DNA from: Cymbidium sinense
Lineage: Eukaryota > Streptophyta > Magnoliopsida > Asparagales > Orchidaceae
Length of the DNA stretch: 64,000 nucleotides
Assembly (NCBI GenBank): GCA_021442155.1
Contig: CM038225.1
Coordinates: 79,806,925-79,870,924, forward strand
Reading direction: 5' to 3'
Part shown: positions 46,801 through 60,899 of the stretch, in pieces
Position numbering within the stretch: position 1 is the first letter of the stretch
How the letters are laid out: each line of letters begins with the position of its first letter
Translations under genes and position numbers: made by a program
The notes under the pieces: model-generated
Told to the model about the DNA's origin: nothing
Databases searched by the model: none
Seen by the model: the letters and a program-made list of their open reading frames with translations, nothing else

Positions 46801-47929
46801 CTTACAAAATAAACATCAAGAATAGAGCATAATAATGTAATAATTAAATCAATGTCATGTGCATGTAGGTGCACATCAAAGAGATGATATGATGTGTGAA
46901 TAAGCCTTAGCCACAACTAGATCAATGTTTGATTAATAATAAATAAAAGATAGAGACTTAATGATGGTGGTGAGTTTCCTTTTGGTGAGATTAAGTGGTA
47001 GAAAATATTATGAATATTTAAATTTATGTTTAAAGATTAAATTAGAGTTTTTTTTTTATAAAATGTTAGAGAGATTTAGCATGGTCTTCTAGTGGAACTT
47101 CCAAAATAGTTCGGATTGAGCAAGGTTCAACTGATTTATAAAAAAAAATTCTTTAGAGAAAAGGTTTTAGGAGGGATAAATGGTTGAAAATAATTATGAA
47201 TGGTTAGCTTAAGATGCGAACTAAAGACTTAGAGTAGATGGTTATGTTTAATGAAGTTTATAAGGGCATCGATGAATAGGGAACGAGATTAGGTCTTAAT
47301 CTTGCTTAGTTTGGCCAAGAGGTTTAGGTGCATCTTTGGAGTAGATGTAAGGCTTTTGATGACTTGTCTTAAAGGAAGCTAAAAATATGGAAAAGGAATT
47401 AAGTAAATTAAAATCAAATAATTATAAAAGTAAAAGTAAATATAAAAGAGAATAATGGATAACTACTCAATCTTATTAAGGAAAAGATAAAATTTAGCCA
47501 CCAAGTATCAAGCTAGAGAAAAAAAAAGATAAATCTTCACTCAAAATAATTCATTCAAAACTTAAAATTATAAAACAATTCAGCCCATATTTATAAGCAT
47601 TACAAGGGTTTAGGGTCAAAACTTTAAGAGGGAAATTTTGAGGGAAAAAATGAAGGCAAAGGAGGAGTTGGTGACCATTTATGAAGGAGTTATTTTAACC
47701 ACTCATTTTAATACCTTCTTCATATGAAGACTAGTCATACAAGATTTTATATGAGAAAATAAAATATAAAAAATTAAAATTAAAAATAAATTTAAGATGT
47801 TCTAGAAAATGGGCCCTTTATCTTGGGCTTTTGTAGTTGGATTGATTCTGTCCTATCTCCCTTAGGCTTTATCCTTAGCACTCATAATTGGGCCATTAAT
47901 TTGAGTTTCTTTTTGGTGTACTGCATAAA
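46801..47929. other. AT-rich stretch between copy 1 and the gypsy relic
   Basis: No gene seen. It may be diverged sequence of the same repeat family. Confidence 0.4.
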
Positions 47930-48680
47930 CTCCTCAAAGCTCAATTGGAGTTTTCTCTATAGAGTTGATATATAATAGGTTTTCCACCAATTTTGGGGCC
48001 AAGGTCTCCAAGTTAATTTTGGTCGGCCAAAAATCATCAGTTGGTGATTTATTCTTCCAACGAACTAAAAATTGAGGCTCAATAATTGAATCAGTTGGCA
48101 CCTCTTCAATGATGATATAATAAACTTTCAAAAATGCTGAATTTTATAGGTGGGAAATTATGTCTTCTATTAAAGAGTTAGACTTAACATATGAATGTTT
48201 ACTAACTTTCTAATATGATAGAATATCTTCAATATTAACAATTGGATGAATTAACTATTATTAGATAAATCAAGATGATAGACATTAAATTTAATTTTTA
48301 TTAAGTGCTTTGAATGGACCACATGCCATTGCATGTAATTTCTTAAATTTAGTGGTATAATATCACTTAGGATAGATGAAAATTAAAACATAGTCATCTT
48401 CTTTAAATTCTTTTGTTGATTGATTATGATTTATTATAGAAGAATATTTATCATTACTTAAAGTAAACTACTTTTTTATAATGTCATGGAAGCTTTGAAA
48501 ATATTTGGCAAATGAGAATGCTGAATCAAAAGATGCATGAGATGAGATGTTTGCCACATCAATATATCTTTTAAGATTATGACCATAAACTATTTCAAAA
48601 GGTGAAGTTTTCATTGTTCCACATATGGTGTTACTATATGCAAATTTAGCTATTGACAAATGCAAATTCAAATTTCCTAA
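47930..48680 (-). pseudogene. Ty3-gypsy integrase C-terminal relic
   Basis: Minus strand from 48671: LSIAKFAYSNTICGTMKTSP, then FEIVYGHNLK, which is the end of the gypsy integrase core (family: ..EFAYN.S.....SPFE..YG..). A decayed middle holds DYVLIFIYPK and AMACGPFKALNK, matching the GPF-type region of the integrase C-terminus. Near 48131-47934 is IEPQFLVRWKNKSPTDDFW, a chromodomain-like end with the LVRWK...W pattern. Stops and shifts make it a pseudogene. The rest of gag-pol is not in the window, and LTRs were not identified. Confidence 0.8.
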
Positions 48681-48745
48681 TTAATCCAAAATGACCAATA
48701 ATTCATCCTGAATGTAAGTAATCAAAATTTTCCTGAGAGAGGATT

Positions 48746-48780
48746 GTGGTGTTTATTTTTGGATATGGGGTGGACACCAC
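48746..48780. repeat. Short hairpin (7-bp perfect stem)
   Basis: GTGGTGT at 48746 pairs with ACACCAC at 48774-48780 around a T/G-rich loop, just before the start of copy 2. Function unknown. Confidence 0.5.
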
Positions 48781-48794
48781 ACATATATTAGGGG

Positions 48795-51700
48795 AGGTAT
48801 TTATTGAAGTGATCGAGTACGACATTAAGGTATGATGTACTATTTCGAAAGATAGAAACATCACCCTATAATGGACCTAATCATCTAATAAAGACTCATA
48901 CGACATCATGGGTCTTTGTATGTACCAGAGATCTTTCCTCTACTTTACATGGAAAGGTCAAGTATGGTATATTTTATACCGAGTTCTTTAGTTCCCTATG
49001 GAGGCAAGCTTCCATAGTTAATTACATCCTAGAAAATAAGATTTCTTAAGAACACTCTCGATTAAAGTAGGTAATTATTGTCTCCAAAGATTTCAAGGTT
49101 TAAGACTATTAAAGGATTGGTTATATGTTGAAAAATCAAAGGGATTGTTCAATTGGAGAGACTTATTTTTGAATCCAAAGGAAGATGAGGAGAAAATGCT
49201 CATGATACTAGGAACTTTAGTGAGTATTTCAACCTATCCTATGGTGAGGCTTTATATATTTGAAAGTGAGAGGATTTATTTTATTTGAGTTGAAATTTTA
49301 TTAGATTGCCAGGGCTTATAATCCATCAACACAATGTTGTGAAAATGCATAAGAGGTAAGGATTTATGCTTATAGCCCGAAGGAAACTAACAATCTCGGA
49401 TCCTAAATCTAGGGGAGCTTTAACACAAGTTAAAGCTCGACCTAAATATAAGCAAAAGGGGACATATGGGTCTATTCCACAAGAGATGATACACATGTCC
49501 GACTCTTTTGGACTTACATTTTCCTGGAGTGGCCGCCAGCTAACACCTCCTATGATTCAAAACTATGTAGGCCGGCATTATGAAATTGTAAGATGGTTTA
49601 AGTTGTTATTTAATTTTGAAAGAGACTAGAGTCCTAAACTCACTCCATAAGAGACTAGATCATATTTGGTATGAGCATATGACTTAGTCTAAAAATACAA
49701 AATCTTTTCAAATTTATTATCTCATTTTTGACACATTGATTTGGACAAAGGCTTTAGGTCAATTATGCCTATATGCATGATAAAATTAGATTATTGGCTA
49801 AATCAATGGGAATAGGTGTTCTCCACTACAATGGATGCCCTCATAGATCAAGCATTCCCCTATCATGCAAGAATGGAGACCCTCCCTATTCAAGAGTAAA
49901 TCAATATGCCATGCATGATATGAGACATACAATATTCAGCTAAGAGGTTGCTAAATCTTTTAATTATCTTGATTATGAATTAAGCTTTATGATGAAGTTA
50001 AAAGTTGTTTAAAATTTAGTTGGGTAGAAAAAATTATTTTATCCTAAGAGCCTATTGCATTCAGGCCACATATTAAAACATTAATCATAAAAAACTATGA
50101 AAAAGTTGTAATCCTGATACACAAGCTAAACAGAACATCATCCATTTTATAACTACCATAAAAGAATAAGAGGCCATTGCGGCCGGGTACTATCGTATAC
50201 CCTGAAAAAGAAAAAAGATGGCTATCCGAGTTCTACTCTTATACAATCCAGAATTACAAAATAATATTACAATTAAAATGGAATACATGCTATGGGGGTC
50301 TTCATTCTCCATTTCTTCTTTTTTTTTACTGCTTTCTTCTTTTGATTTGATTTACTCCAAGGCATCACAGGGCATCCCAAGACTAAGCCTTCTAGTCACT
50401 GGTCATTTTAATCCCTATAGCACTAATCTTAATTTTTATTACAAAATTATATTTTTGGAAAGTAAATCTAACTATACATGCAAAACAGAGGTTAGCCAAA
50501 CATACATACAATCCCAAGCCATTATATTTCATAATTTGGACTTAGCACCCTACAAATGCATAACCAAGCCCACCTGTCCTAATGTGGATTATGCTTAGGG
50601 GTATAAGAAACCTGTAAAGAGAAAATTTATATTTATTTTTTGAGTAGCCCCTTAAGCACAATCCCTTGTAGAAAATAAGATTAGGCTAATAATGACCTAA
50701 CATCTAGTCTACAAGTCATACACCCTAACATCCAGTCTAAAATATTACATCACATATATAGCATCCTAACTTAGGACTAGATGTGGTGGCTTAATTCTAG
50801 TGTGTGTGCTAAGGCTTTGTGTGGCATGTCTCAACTAAGTATTAAGTTATGATTTTCTAAATTTGGAAAACATTTAAGTTAACATGATGGTTGGTTTCAT
50901 TTCAAGTTGTTTAGATGATTTATAAATTTTAATTTGTATTTTAATTTGTTTCATTTGATTTACACTTAGTATTTAAGTGTTATAAAGAGAGGAAAGAGGC
51001 TTACCCTCTTTCATCCCTACCTTAAGTCACTTTCTAAAGCACCTTAATATGATCTAGTTCTCTTTAGTGAATGACTTATTAAATATTTTATTAATCCTAA
51101 GTTTGGGTTAACCTTAATGAATCCCATTCAATATGCAAGACATCTTAAGATTAATGTGGTTAACGTACTATCACATAGAATACATTGAACCATTCCTCTT
51201 CATCACCCATAATATGCATATGATGAAACACTTAGTATACCTACACATGCAATATATTTTTGGCACACTTAAATGATCATGGATGCATAAACTTGAAAAT
51301 TATATTTTTACTTGATTGAATTACTTATGCATATAAATTAAAGCTCTACCCAAATTCTAATGCAAATATTCATAGGAATGAAATAAAATAAGTACGTGCC
51401 TTTGCTAACCAGGGAATTGAGGTAATCAAATGAACCCCTTGGGCCTACTTAAAGCCTCATATTTTCAAGATGTCCAAACTATATACTTATTATCATTCAA
51501 ACTTATGTAAATCTATATATGAACATAAGAAAGAGAGCACTACTTTTACATGTAATGTATTTTATATGCTTAAGTGATTATGGATGCATGTATTTTTAGT
51601 AGAGAAGGGGACTTTCATTCTCTAATAAAATACACATACACATGTATAGAAGATGTAAATAAGTACGTGTTGTTGTTTAAACCAGGGAAGTGAGATAATT

Positions 51701-54700
51701 AAATGACCTCCTTGGGGCTACTTAAAGTCTCGTATTCCCAGGATATCCAGACTATATACTTGCTATCTAAAATACATATGAACCCATATACAACTATTAA
51801 GAATGAAAATCATGCAAAATATTATATTTTATTTAGTTGACTTGTATATGCATATGAATTAAAGCTCTATCCAAATTCTAATACAAAATACATAGGAATG
51901 AAATTAAATAAGTACATGCCTTTATTAACTAGAGAAGCGAGGTAATCAAATGACCTGCTTAGGGCTACTTAAAGTCTCATATTCCCAGGATGTCCAGACT
52001 ATATACTTATTATCATTCAAACACATGTAAATTCATATATGAACATGTGAAAGAAAGCTTCACATTCATCTACTTAAGCTATAAACACATGTAAATCCTC
52101 TATGCATTTGTAACTACTATCACTCCAAATGTTATTATCAATTTATAAACTTTGAAAATAAATCTAAATTTATTAGTAATAATAGCCACTCATATAATAA
52201 AACTAAACTAACACAAGCATTCTTGCATAAGTAAATTTTATTTGATTCATTTGAATTTGAAAACATGAATGCATGAGATCATATGACATAAAACATTTAA
52301 AGTGATTGGAAAGGAATAGCTAAACATAATCATATGATTCATTCAAGTACACTAATTCCTAAGGACAATCACCTCAAATAAAAATCACTTAAAGAAAACC
52401 AAAGCTTCTTATTAATTTGATTTTTGGATTTGGATTGAACTTAAAGAAGTGAAATTATTTGCTATTTTAATCCCATTCCCATGTTGGTAATCTTAATTTG
52501 TTTAAGAAAAGATAATTAGTTGACTTTTATGATTTAATTAAGTTAAATCATTAAGCAAGCCATTTAAATTATCCTTTTCTATGCTTTTTTAATTTGATTA
52601 ATCATTTACTTATGAGCCATAAATGACATGAACATGAGGGAAAATAAAATTGTAATGCTCCTAAAGAACCAAATGCAATTGGCCGATGATTAGAGATTAA
52701 TTAAGCTAAAGAATTAAATTAAGTACTCTTGTAATTTACCCACATATATGGGTTAATCATAATTTCCTTAAGGGTATTTATGTTATTGAACACATAAAGA
52801 GGAACCCTTTATTCCATTTTTGTTTATCTGAAGTGATAAGTATTTTAATTTGATTTGATTTCATCATTAATTGATTAATTATTTCCTTAATTAAGCCATA
52901 TATTAATTAACTCTCTTTAATGAGATGAATTTATAAAAGCAATTAGGAAAGAGGTCATAATCACTCTTCTTCATCATCTCACTGTTGACAAGTAATTAAT
53001 GAAGTCAAATTAATTAATTCTTACTATTTAGAATGTTAATTAATCATTAAATTAATTAAAAGAGTAATTATGGTTTGAATTTCAAATTTTTTTAATTACC
53101 TAGCCATTAAATCCCAATAAATCATGGGTGGCAGGGTCATCCCATTAAATCAACATGCTAAGTTTAAGATTAATTGCCTAAGTAATTAAGGCTTAATTAA
53201 GCTAATTAAGAAAATTTTTAAACCCTAATTAAGCCTTAATTACTATTCAAAATCAAAAGGAATTATTTTTAATAAAATCTCCAATGTTTTGCCTTTCCAA
53301 AGAGTATTTATTTGATTTTTTTGGATTTTTTTTACAATTAGTTATGAATTTATGAAGTTTTAGTGATTAAAATACATTTTAAAGCCTAATTTTTCCCTAA
53401 TCCCATTGGTGCCACACAGACCACTGACATGGTAGTGCTTTCCACATGGCGACGTAGGATTTGCCACATGAATTGTCCGACGCAGCATTGATGTGGCGGC
53501 GGTGGACGTGCTTTCATCACTACCGTCTGATCTAAGATTAGATGATTGGGATTAATTTGGAGGTTTCTATAAGAGTAAATCAAGTAAAACTAGTGGATTA
53601 AATCTCGACCATCCATTTCCATCATGCTGAATGGATGGTGGATGATTTGTCGTCCACCCGAGCTATGGAAGATAGACGTTGTCCACCTTGCTTCGCTCGA
53701 TCAGAGCTCATGGGGGCTTGGAATCTATCCCAAAACATTCATAGAGGGGATCTAAAGGGATCCTACGGTGGAATTCACACGAAATCAAGCTTTCCTTCAC
53801 AAAGGCCCAAAAAAAATTAAGAAAATATAGATTTGCCAAAATTTACCTCACCGGAGCTCGGGATCGGTGGCTAACCGACTGAGGTAGCTTAGTCTAGAAG
53901 AGACAAAGCCTTGTTGATAAGCCTGCACCTTGCCTCCTTCTGGCTCTGATCAACATCAAAAAAACTCATCGAGTTAGAGTGGTCTCTGCTCGACCGAATC
54001 AGAATCACCTTGTCCTCTTGGTGAAGTTAATTTGAAAACGGTCGAGTTTGGAGGAGATTAGGTAGAGTTTGGCTCTGTCTTATTTTGAGCTCAGTATTTC
54101 CAGCAATGGGGAGGCTCGGGAAGCTTGGGAAAATGTTAGGGGTGGTCGTCTCGACTTACTTGTGCTCTAAGGATGTTCACTCTGTGGAATGAGATCGAAT
54201 GGGGAAGATTATACCCTCGTCCCCATTCAAAGTGATAGTTTGGATTGAATTTGCCATGGGCAGATGTCAGGCTGACGCAGGCGGCTGTAGGTGGCAGGGA
54301 ATCAATGAGGTTGGCTCGGTTTGAGTGGCCAAGTGAAGGGAGAGTGGCTGCCAAGGGGAGGAGGTGGTTGTCCTTGTTTTCCAAGTGTTTCAATGAGGAT
54401 AAGTGAGTTAGCTCACCTCCACCTGACTCATGGCTGACCCAAACAGCTTTGGGTTAGGTGAGCTAGTGGTCCTCATGTCCATTTGGAGCTAAGGGTGGCT
54501 GCCAAGGGGAGGAGAGTGGGTTTGACCACCCAAATATGGGATTTATCCCATTTAGAGGGCTTTAACCATTAGGTAATGGGTCAATTCGGGTTGGAATTGG
54601 GTTGGGTTTGATTTGGGCTAAACCATGGAGACCCAAGGATGGGTCATGCCAAGTTTGAATGGGTTTGAGTTTAGTTTGGTTGGGTTTGGTTCAATTTGAC

Positions 54701-55950
54701 CCATATAGGTCAAATTGGGCTAGGTTGGGTCAAGTTGACCAATTGGTCAAATTAGATCAAGCCATGGGTTGAGACAAGTTCAAATGAGTATTTGGGATGA
54801 TTTGGTTCAATTGTTTTTGTTTGGTTTGCATTAGATTTGAATTTGACTTATATGGGTTCATATGGGTCAAATGGGCTAAGTTGATCAATATGATCAAATT
54901 GGCCAAATTGGCTTGGGTTAGGGGTTAGTTTAGGTTTAGTTGTTCATTTGAAGATAATTGTAGGATTTGATTTCAATCAATTTGTATTTAGGATTGATGT
55001 AGACCAATTTAACCCTTTAGGTCAATTTGGGCTAAATGGGTCAATTGGGTTCAATTGATCAAATTGGGTCCAATGGAGGTTTTGACCATGTTCAATAATC
55101 AATATATGATGGATTTGGTTCATTGGTTGCAATCAATTTAGGTTAGAATTTGATTTGACCCAATTTGGCCTTTTAGGTTAAATTGGGTCAAAGGGCCAAT
55201 TGGGTTTGGTTTGGCTCAATTGATGGTCAATTCATATTCAAGAGTTGATTTGAAGTTAGTATGAATCATTGACTTCAATCAATTTGAGGTATGATGAGAT
55301 TTGGTTTAATTTGGCTCATGTAGGCTAATTGGGTCAACTTGATCAAATGACCAAATTTACTTGGCTTGACCCAATTAATTGCAATTGATCAATCAAGGGT
55401 AATCAATAATCATTGTAGGAGATTTTGGATAGGTTGGTTCAATCCAATTTGGGTTGGATTAGAATTTGGTTCAAACGGGACTTTTAGGTCACTTTGGGTT
55501 AAGTGAGCCTAATGGCTCAATTGAATTGATTTTGGGTTGAATTGAGTTTGATAATTGATTGATAGCTTTAATTGTGATTGATTTAGGTTTAATTGGACTT
55601 TGGCTCACTTGGACATTTTGGGTTTAAATGGGCTAACTTGGGTTAATTGAATTGATTTATTGAATTGATTGTTGGTTTTGGCTTGATTGTAGCTTTTGGA
55701 AGAGTTTGAGATGATGATTTGAATGGTTTGAGAATATCAATTGAGTTTGGTTTGATTGAAGGAGGTTTGAGGTTAAATCCATAGGATTAAATCATAAGGT
55801 TAAGATAAGTTTGATTTTGGCTTGAAGTTTGGATATGAGACTGGATTCAATTAGTATTGGTTCGATTTAAGGTTTGATTTTGCATTAATTTAAAGTTGGT
55901 TTTGGACTTAAGGTTAGACATAAGTCATAGGTTAAGTGTTGACCTCACTT
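48795..55950 (+). repeat. Copy 2 of the long repeat family, left arm of a ~15-kb inverted repeat
   Basis: Same ordered blocks as copy 1, and mirrored by 56045-64000. Examples against the right arm: AGTTAATTACATCCTAG (49015) with CTAAGGATG-type sequence (63770), and AGAGCCTATTGCATTCAGGCC (50046) with GTGGTCTGGATCC (62742). The ~260-bp repeats at 51.4-52.1 kb match those at 60.9-61.3 kb, and the TGACC-rich stretches also correspond. No coding domain was found. Confidence 0.65.
51390..52060 (+). repeat. Three tandem units of about 250-270 bp in copy 2
   Basis: AAGTACGTG... starts at about 51391, 51661 and 51911. Each is followed by CCAGGGAA-like sequence, GAGGTAATCAAATGACC, GGGCTACTTAAAGTCTC, CCAGGATGTCCAGACTATAT and ACTTATTATCATTCAAAC. 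Confidence 0.8.
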
Positions 55951-56044
55951 TTGGAGCGAGCTCTCAAGTTTCTCGTCATAGATCTAGGAATCTTATAGAC
56001 ACTAAGATTTCATTAGTCTTAAGACACTTCTAGTGATTAGGTGA
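55951..56044. other. Centre of the ~15-kb inverted repeat
   Basis: Spacer of about 100 bp between GGTTAAGTGTT (about 55932) and its inverse AACACTTAACC (about 56044). No gene or recognisable end sequence seen. Confidence 0.5.
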
Positions 56045-59000
56045 ACACTTAACCTAAGCCAAGAGAGTTGGAAGGGTTAGCCATAAGAAGAGGTTATGCC
56101 TTAGGGATTTAGGAAGATTTGCGAACGCTATAACCTTAAGCCCAATCCTGGCTTCCTTCTTCCAAACCAAACCTCAAATTGAAATCCAAGATCATAAATT
56201 CAATCCCAAATCAAATAATTGAAACCCATGATTGAATTCAAATTCCAAATCCCTTTCTAAGCCCTTTGATTTTATCTTATGGACTTAGCCTTAAACAAAT
56301 TCAAGTCAACCCCAATTCAATTGGTTTTCTCAATTATCAAATTTAATCTCAAATGAAATCCCAACCCAAATTCCAAATCAAATCCAATTCCAAATGATTG
56401 AAACCCATGATTAAATTCAAACTCCAAAATCTCTTCCTAAGCCATATGAACCACCTTCATATGCTTAGCCAAAACTCCCTTCAAACCAATTCAAATTTGG
56501 TCGATTTCTTTATAAATCAATCATTACTTCATTTATATTCACAAATATAAATGAAATATGAATTCAAAACATTCAAATCAAATCAAACTAAATCAAACCA
56601 AATGAATTTCGTACTTAAGCCCTTTTGACCTACATCCCTCAACTTGGTCAAATTTGCTTCCAAATTGCTTCAAACCCAAGTGATTTTCTCATGAATCATT
56701 TATATCTTCATTTATATTCATAAATATAAATGAAATATAAATCTAAGTGGTCAAAACCAAACCAAATCAAATCAAATGCCTAATTTTAGCCTTTTTAGCT
56801 AAATTCTTGAACTTGGTTAAATGATACCCAAATCAACTCACAAGCCATGGATTTCCTCGTGATTCAATCATTCCTTCAACCATTATTCCAAATATAAATA
56901 CAAACTACAATTATCAAATCAAACCTAAGTCAACCCAAGTCAAGCCCATGTTGACCCCTTTTGACTGAAATTATCATATGAACCAAAATCCATATGGGTT
57001 CAAACCATTTGTAATTGGATTTATATTTCCATCTCAAACCCATTTACCAATACAACTAAACTTAGATCAAGCCATGATCAAGCCAATTGACCCATTTAGG
57101 TCCACTTGACCCAAAATGACCTAAAAGACCTTTTTGAGCCAAGTTCTAATCCAACCCAAATTGGATTGAACTAAGCCCATATAAACCTCATATCATGATC
57201 AACAATCATTCTAAGGTGATCAACTACCTTGAATTGGGTCAAACCAAGTAAATTTGGTCCTTTGACTAAGTCAACCTTTAGCCCAAATGAAATCTAAACT
57301 AGCGAAAACCAATCATATACAAAATTGATTGAAACCATTGACTGAAACCCACTCATGATCAATGATTGAACATGACCAAACCATCAATTGAGGCAAACCA
57401 AGTCCAATTAGCCATTTGACCTAAGTTGACTCAAATTGGCCTAAAAAGCCAAAATAGGTCAAATCATGATTTGATCCAAATTGATTGTAAACAATGGCTC
57501 AAGTTCATTCCAAATCACATATTGAACTTGACCAAAGCTATGATTGTGCCCAATTTGACCAATTGGTCAACTTGACCCAGCCTAGCCCAAATTAGCCTAA
57601 ATGGTCAAATTGGTCAAAATTCAAATTAAGTCTAAATTAAACAAAACCAAAGCCTAAAATCACTTTTAATCAACCAATTGAACTTGACTCAACACCTAAC
57701 CCAACCCAATTTAGTCAAATTAATCAAATTGGTCAACTTGATGCATTTGACCCTTTTTGAATTCAAATGAGTCAAATTCAAACCTAAGTCAAATTAATCA
57801 AACCAATTAAACCAAAATATCTCAAATCATCATATGAACCTAACCCAAGCCTTAGTTTGACCTAATTTGAGCAATTGGTCAACCCAACCCAAAATGAACC
57901 CATTTTTGACCAAATGAAGCCAAACTGCCCCAAACCAACATATGGAACCTTGGTGGCTTACCTAACCCGACCAAAACTGATCCTAGGTCAGCCCCAAGCC
58001 AGTTCAAATCCAAGTGGGACTCAATTCAAGGGAATTGGTTAATGTGCGAAGCCCTTTGCATAGGATTCTTGCTATAACTGGCAAAGTTCACTTTGCCTTT
58101 CCCATATCAGCCCTCCACTTGCCAAATGAGACATTCCTAAGACACCTTAGCCCAACCTGAGCCACCTAGCACTTGCCATGGACCAAAGGTAATCCCTCTT
58201 TTCCCCCTCTCATGGTTGAACCCACCATGGACACAAGGAAGGAGCAATCCCACACCATCTGCCCAAATCCTCCCTTGGGGGGCCTGACATAGCTTCGACC
58301 ACTCATGGTGAGTCACGTGGCACTGATGGTGACCCCTCCGGCAGGCTGACAGCAGTGAAGGGGCCAAAATTAAGGGATGGATCCCGTGTGTCCATTAAAT
58401 GCAATTAAGGGGTATACCCCCTCAATTCAAGCGGTAAATGACACATTTTGCATGAGAAGAGTTCGCCAAGTGATTTTGAAACTCCTCAGAGCACTCCCAA
58501 GTCTTCCCAAAGCCTCCCGAGCTTGGATTTCCTTCTCCCATGAGCAGCCAAAATAGGACACCCCCTTCCCATGTAATACTCCTCCTCCACTTGATGAAAT
58601 ACTAATTCCTTGCACCCACACCATCCTTATACTTAATCGAAGCCAACTGAATCATCCCTGAGCCTTCTCGACCACCAGAGACTGGAGTTAGATCAAAGCT
58701 GAGGCTCTTACGCATGTGGATTGGTCGACCGAGCATTCTACACCAAATCAAAACCCGAATCTTCTCAAGAGGGCTTCATCTCTACTAGATAAAGCTATCT
58801 TTATTGATCCCACTGCTGGACATTAGCTCCAGTGAGGTAATTTTATAAAACTGAGCTCCCTAGCAAAAATAGGTTGGTCCTTTATAAAGCAAATGTGATT
58901 TTCAATCGATCTTAGTTATTGGATGTAAGGTGTGGGATCAATTTGGAGATAATTTGAGCTCTGATGAGCTCAGATCAAACGGGGAAAAATAGATGACATC

Positions 59001-60234
59001 CGTCTTTCATAGTTCATAAACAAGACGGATCATAGACCCTCCGTTCCACATGATCAGAACAGACAGTTGTGACTTAATCACGTTAGATCAGCTCTGATTT
59101 CTCCTATAAACTGTGAATTGAATCGTGGTCGTCCGAACTTGGATCGGACGGTCCACGAGAAAGCATGTTCGCCTCTATCTAAGTCAGCATGGTAATGTGA
59201 TAACTTAAATAGCCAATCCCATCATGCCATGTGGAAAGCGCACCACACTATCTGCCACATGGCCTGACAGGATTAAGGCTTTAATTAGGCTTAATTAATT
59301 TATTTTTAAGGCTGAAACTTCCAAAATTTAGAACTAATGTAGAAAAATCTAAATGAGGGCTCATTTTGATGATATTTTAGAGTATAATCCATTTAAATTA
59401 TGATTAATTAATTTGGAGTAGTAATTTTTGCTTAATTAAGGTTTAATTTAAAACTTAATTAGCCTAATTACTCTTTGATTATTTGTCCAATTAATTTCAA
59501 ATTTTTTAGAGATATTTAGGGGGATGACCTCTGCTTCTCCTATTTTTCTAGGAATTTATTAAGTAGTTAATAAGGGAAATCAATGGATTAAGCTTTAATT
59601 ACTCTCCAAACTTAATCAGTAATAATTAAACAAATTAATAGTGATTTAGTTAATTAATTCTGCTCATTATCCTCTGTTAATAGTGGGAAGTCTTAGAGAA
59701 GTGGTTTGGGTTCATTTCTTATAACTGTTTCATTAAGACATTTCATTTATTTCAAGTTAATTAGAAAAGCTTAAATAATTAATTAGCCATTCAATTAACC
59801 AATTAAAATAAGAGAGAACCTACTTATTTTAGAGCCTAATTGAATGTTTGAAATGACTTACAGATTAGGATTGAGGCCTCTTCCTTGATCCCTTTCCTTA
59901 AGTTAGTTTCACCATTCTAATTAAAACATAATCAAAGAATTTAATCAATTAATCAAAGGATTAATGAAATTAATTTAAAATTCCATTCATTTACAATCTA
60001 ACTTTGTTTAATCAATCTTGGGTAGCTCTTTAGGTGTTCAATAACCTAAAGAGAGAGTTGATGAAATTATGGTTAGCTCATATGTGTGAGAAAACCATAA
60101 AAGTAGTTGAGTGAGCTCCTTAGGCTTAATTAACTATTAATTATGAGCCAATTGCATTAGGCCCCTTTCATTTCTTAGGAGCATTATCAATTTACTTTTA
60201 TGTGGTTGCATCTCATATTGGCTCATCATTATTT

Positions 60235-60406
60235 AGTTAATTAGCTTAAGGTGATGTAGGTAAGGTTTAATTAATGGACTTAATTCATACCTCAATCTAA
60301 TTAAGACATAAAATTAACCTTGTTAATTAGCTTAAGGTGATGTAGGTAAGGTTTAATTAATGGACTTAATTCATACCTCAATCTAATTAAGACATAAAAT
60401 TAACCT
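60235..60406. repeat. Near-perfect 86-bp tandem duplication
   Basis: TTAGCTTAAGGTGATGTAGG through GACATAAAATTAACCT occurs twice at a spacing of 86 bp with no difference seen in the shared ~80 bases, so the duplication is recent relative to the diverged repeat that contains it. Confidence 0.9.
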
Positions 60407-60899
60407 AATTGCTCTTCATTAAACCAAATTAACTCACACATGGGGGATGGGATTATGATTAGAAAACCTCTTTCACATTCATTAACTCAAACCAAATATA
60501 AAGATCAAAAATGGTTTTAAGAAACTTTGGTTCATCTTAAATGAGTTTGTTTAGTATGATTGCCCTTAGGACTTAGTTGGATTGAATGAAATCACATACT
60601 TGTGTTATTTTATTTCCTTCCATTCATGCTAAAAATATTTTATGCCACTTATACTCATGCATTCTTGTCTTTCAAATTAATCAAATAAAAAATAATTTCT
60701 TTTATGTTAATTTGCTTGTGTTGGCTTAATTAAAAATATGTGTGGCTAGTATCACTATTAAATCTTAAATATATTTTCAAGTTTATTAATGAATGAATAT
60801 ACATATATATTATAACTTTAGTTATATATACATAGGGAATGCAAGTGAATATAAATTTAGTGTACGAAATAAAGTCACTTCCTTACATTCATGTGTTGA

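Noticed and set aside
48746..48780. Hairpin as a Helitron 3' end
   Set aside because: The stem is only 7 bp, no CTRR terminus follows, and no Helitron 5' TC start or Rep/helicase relic was seen.
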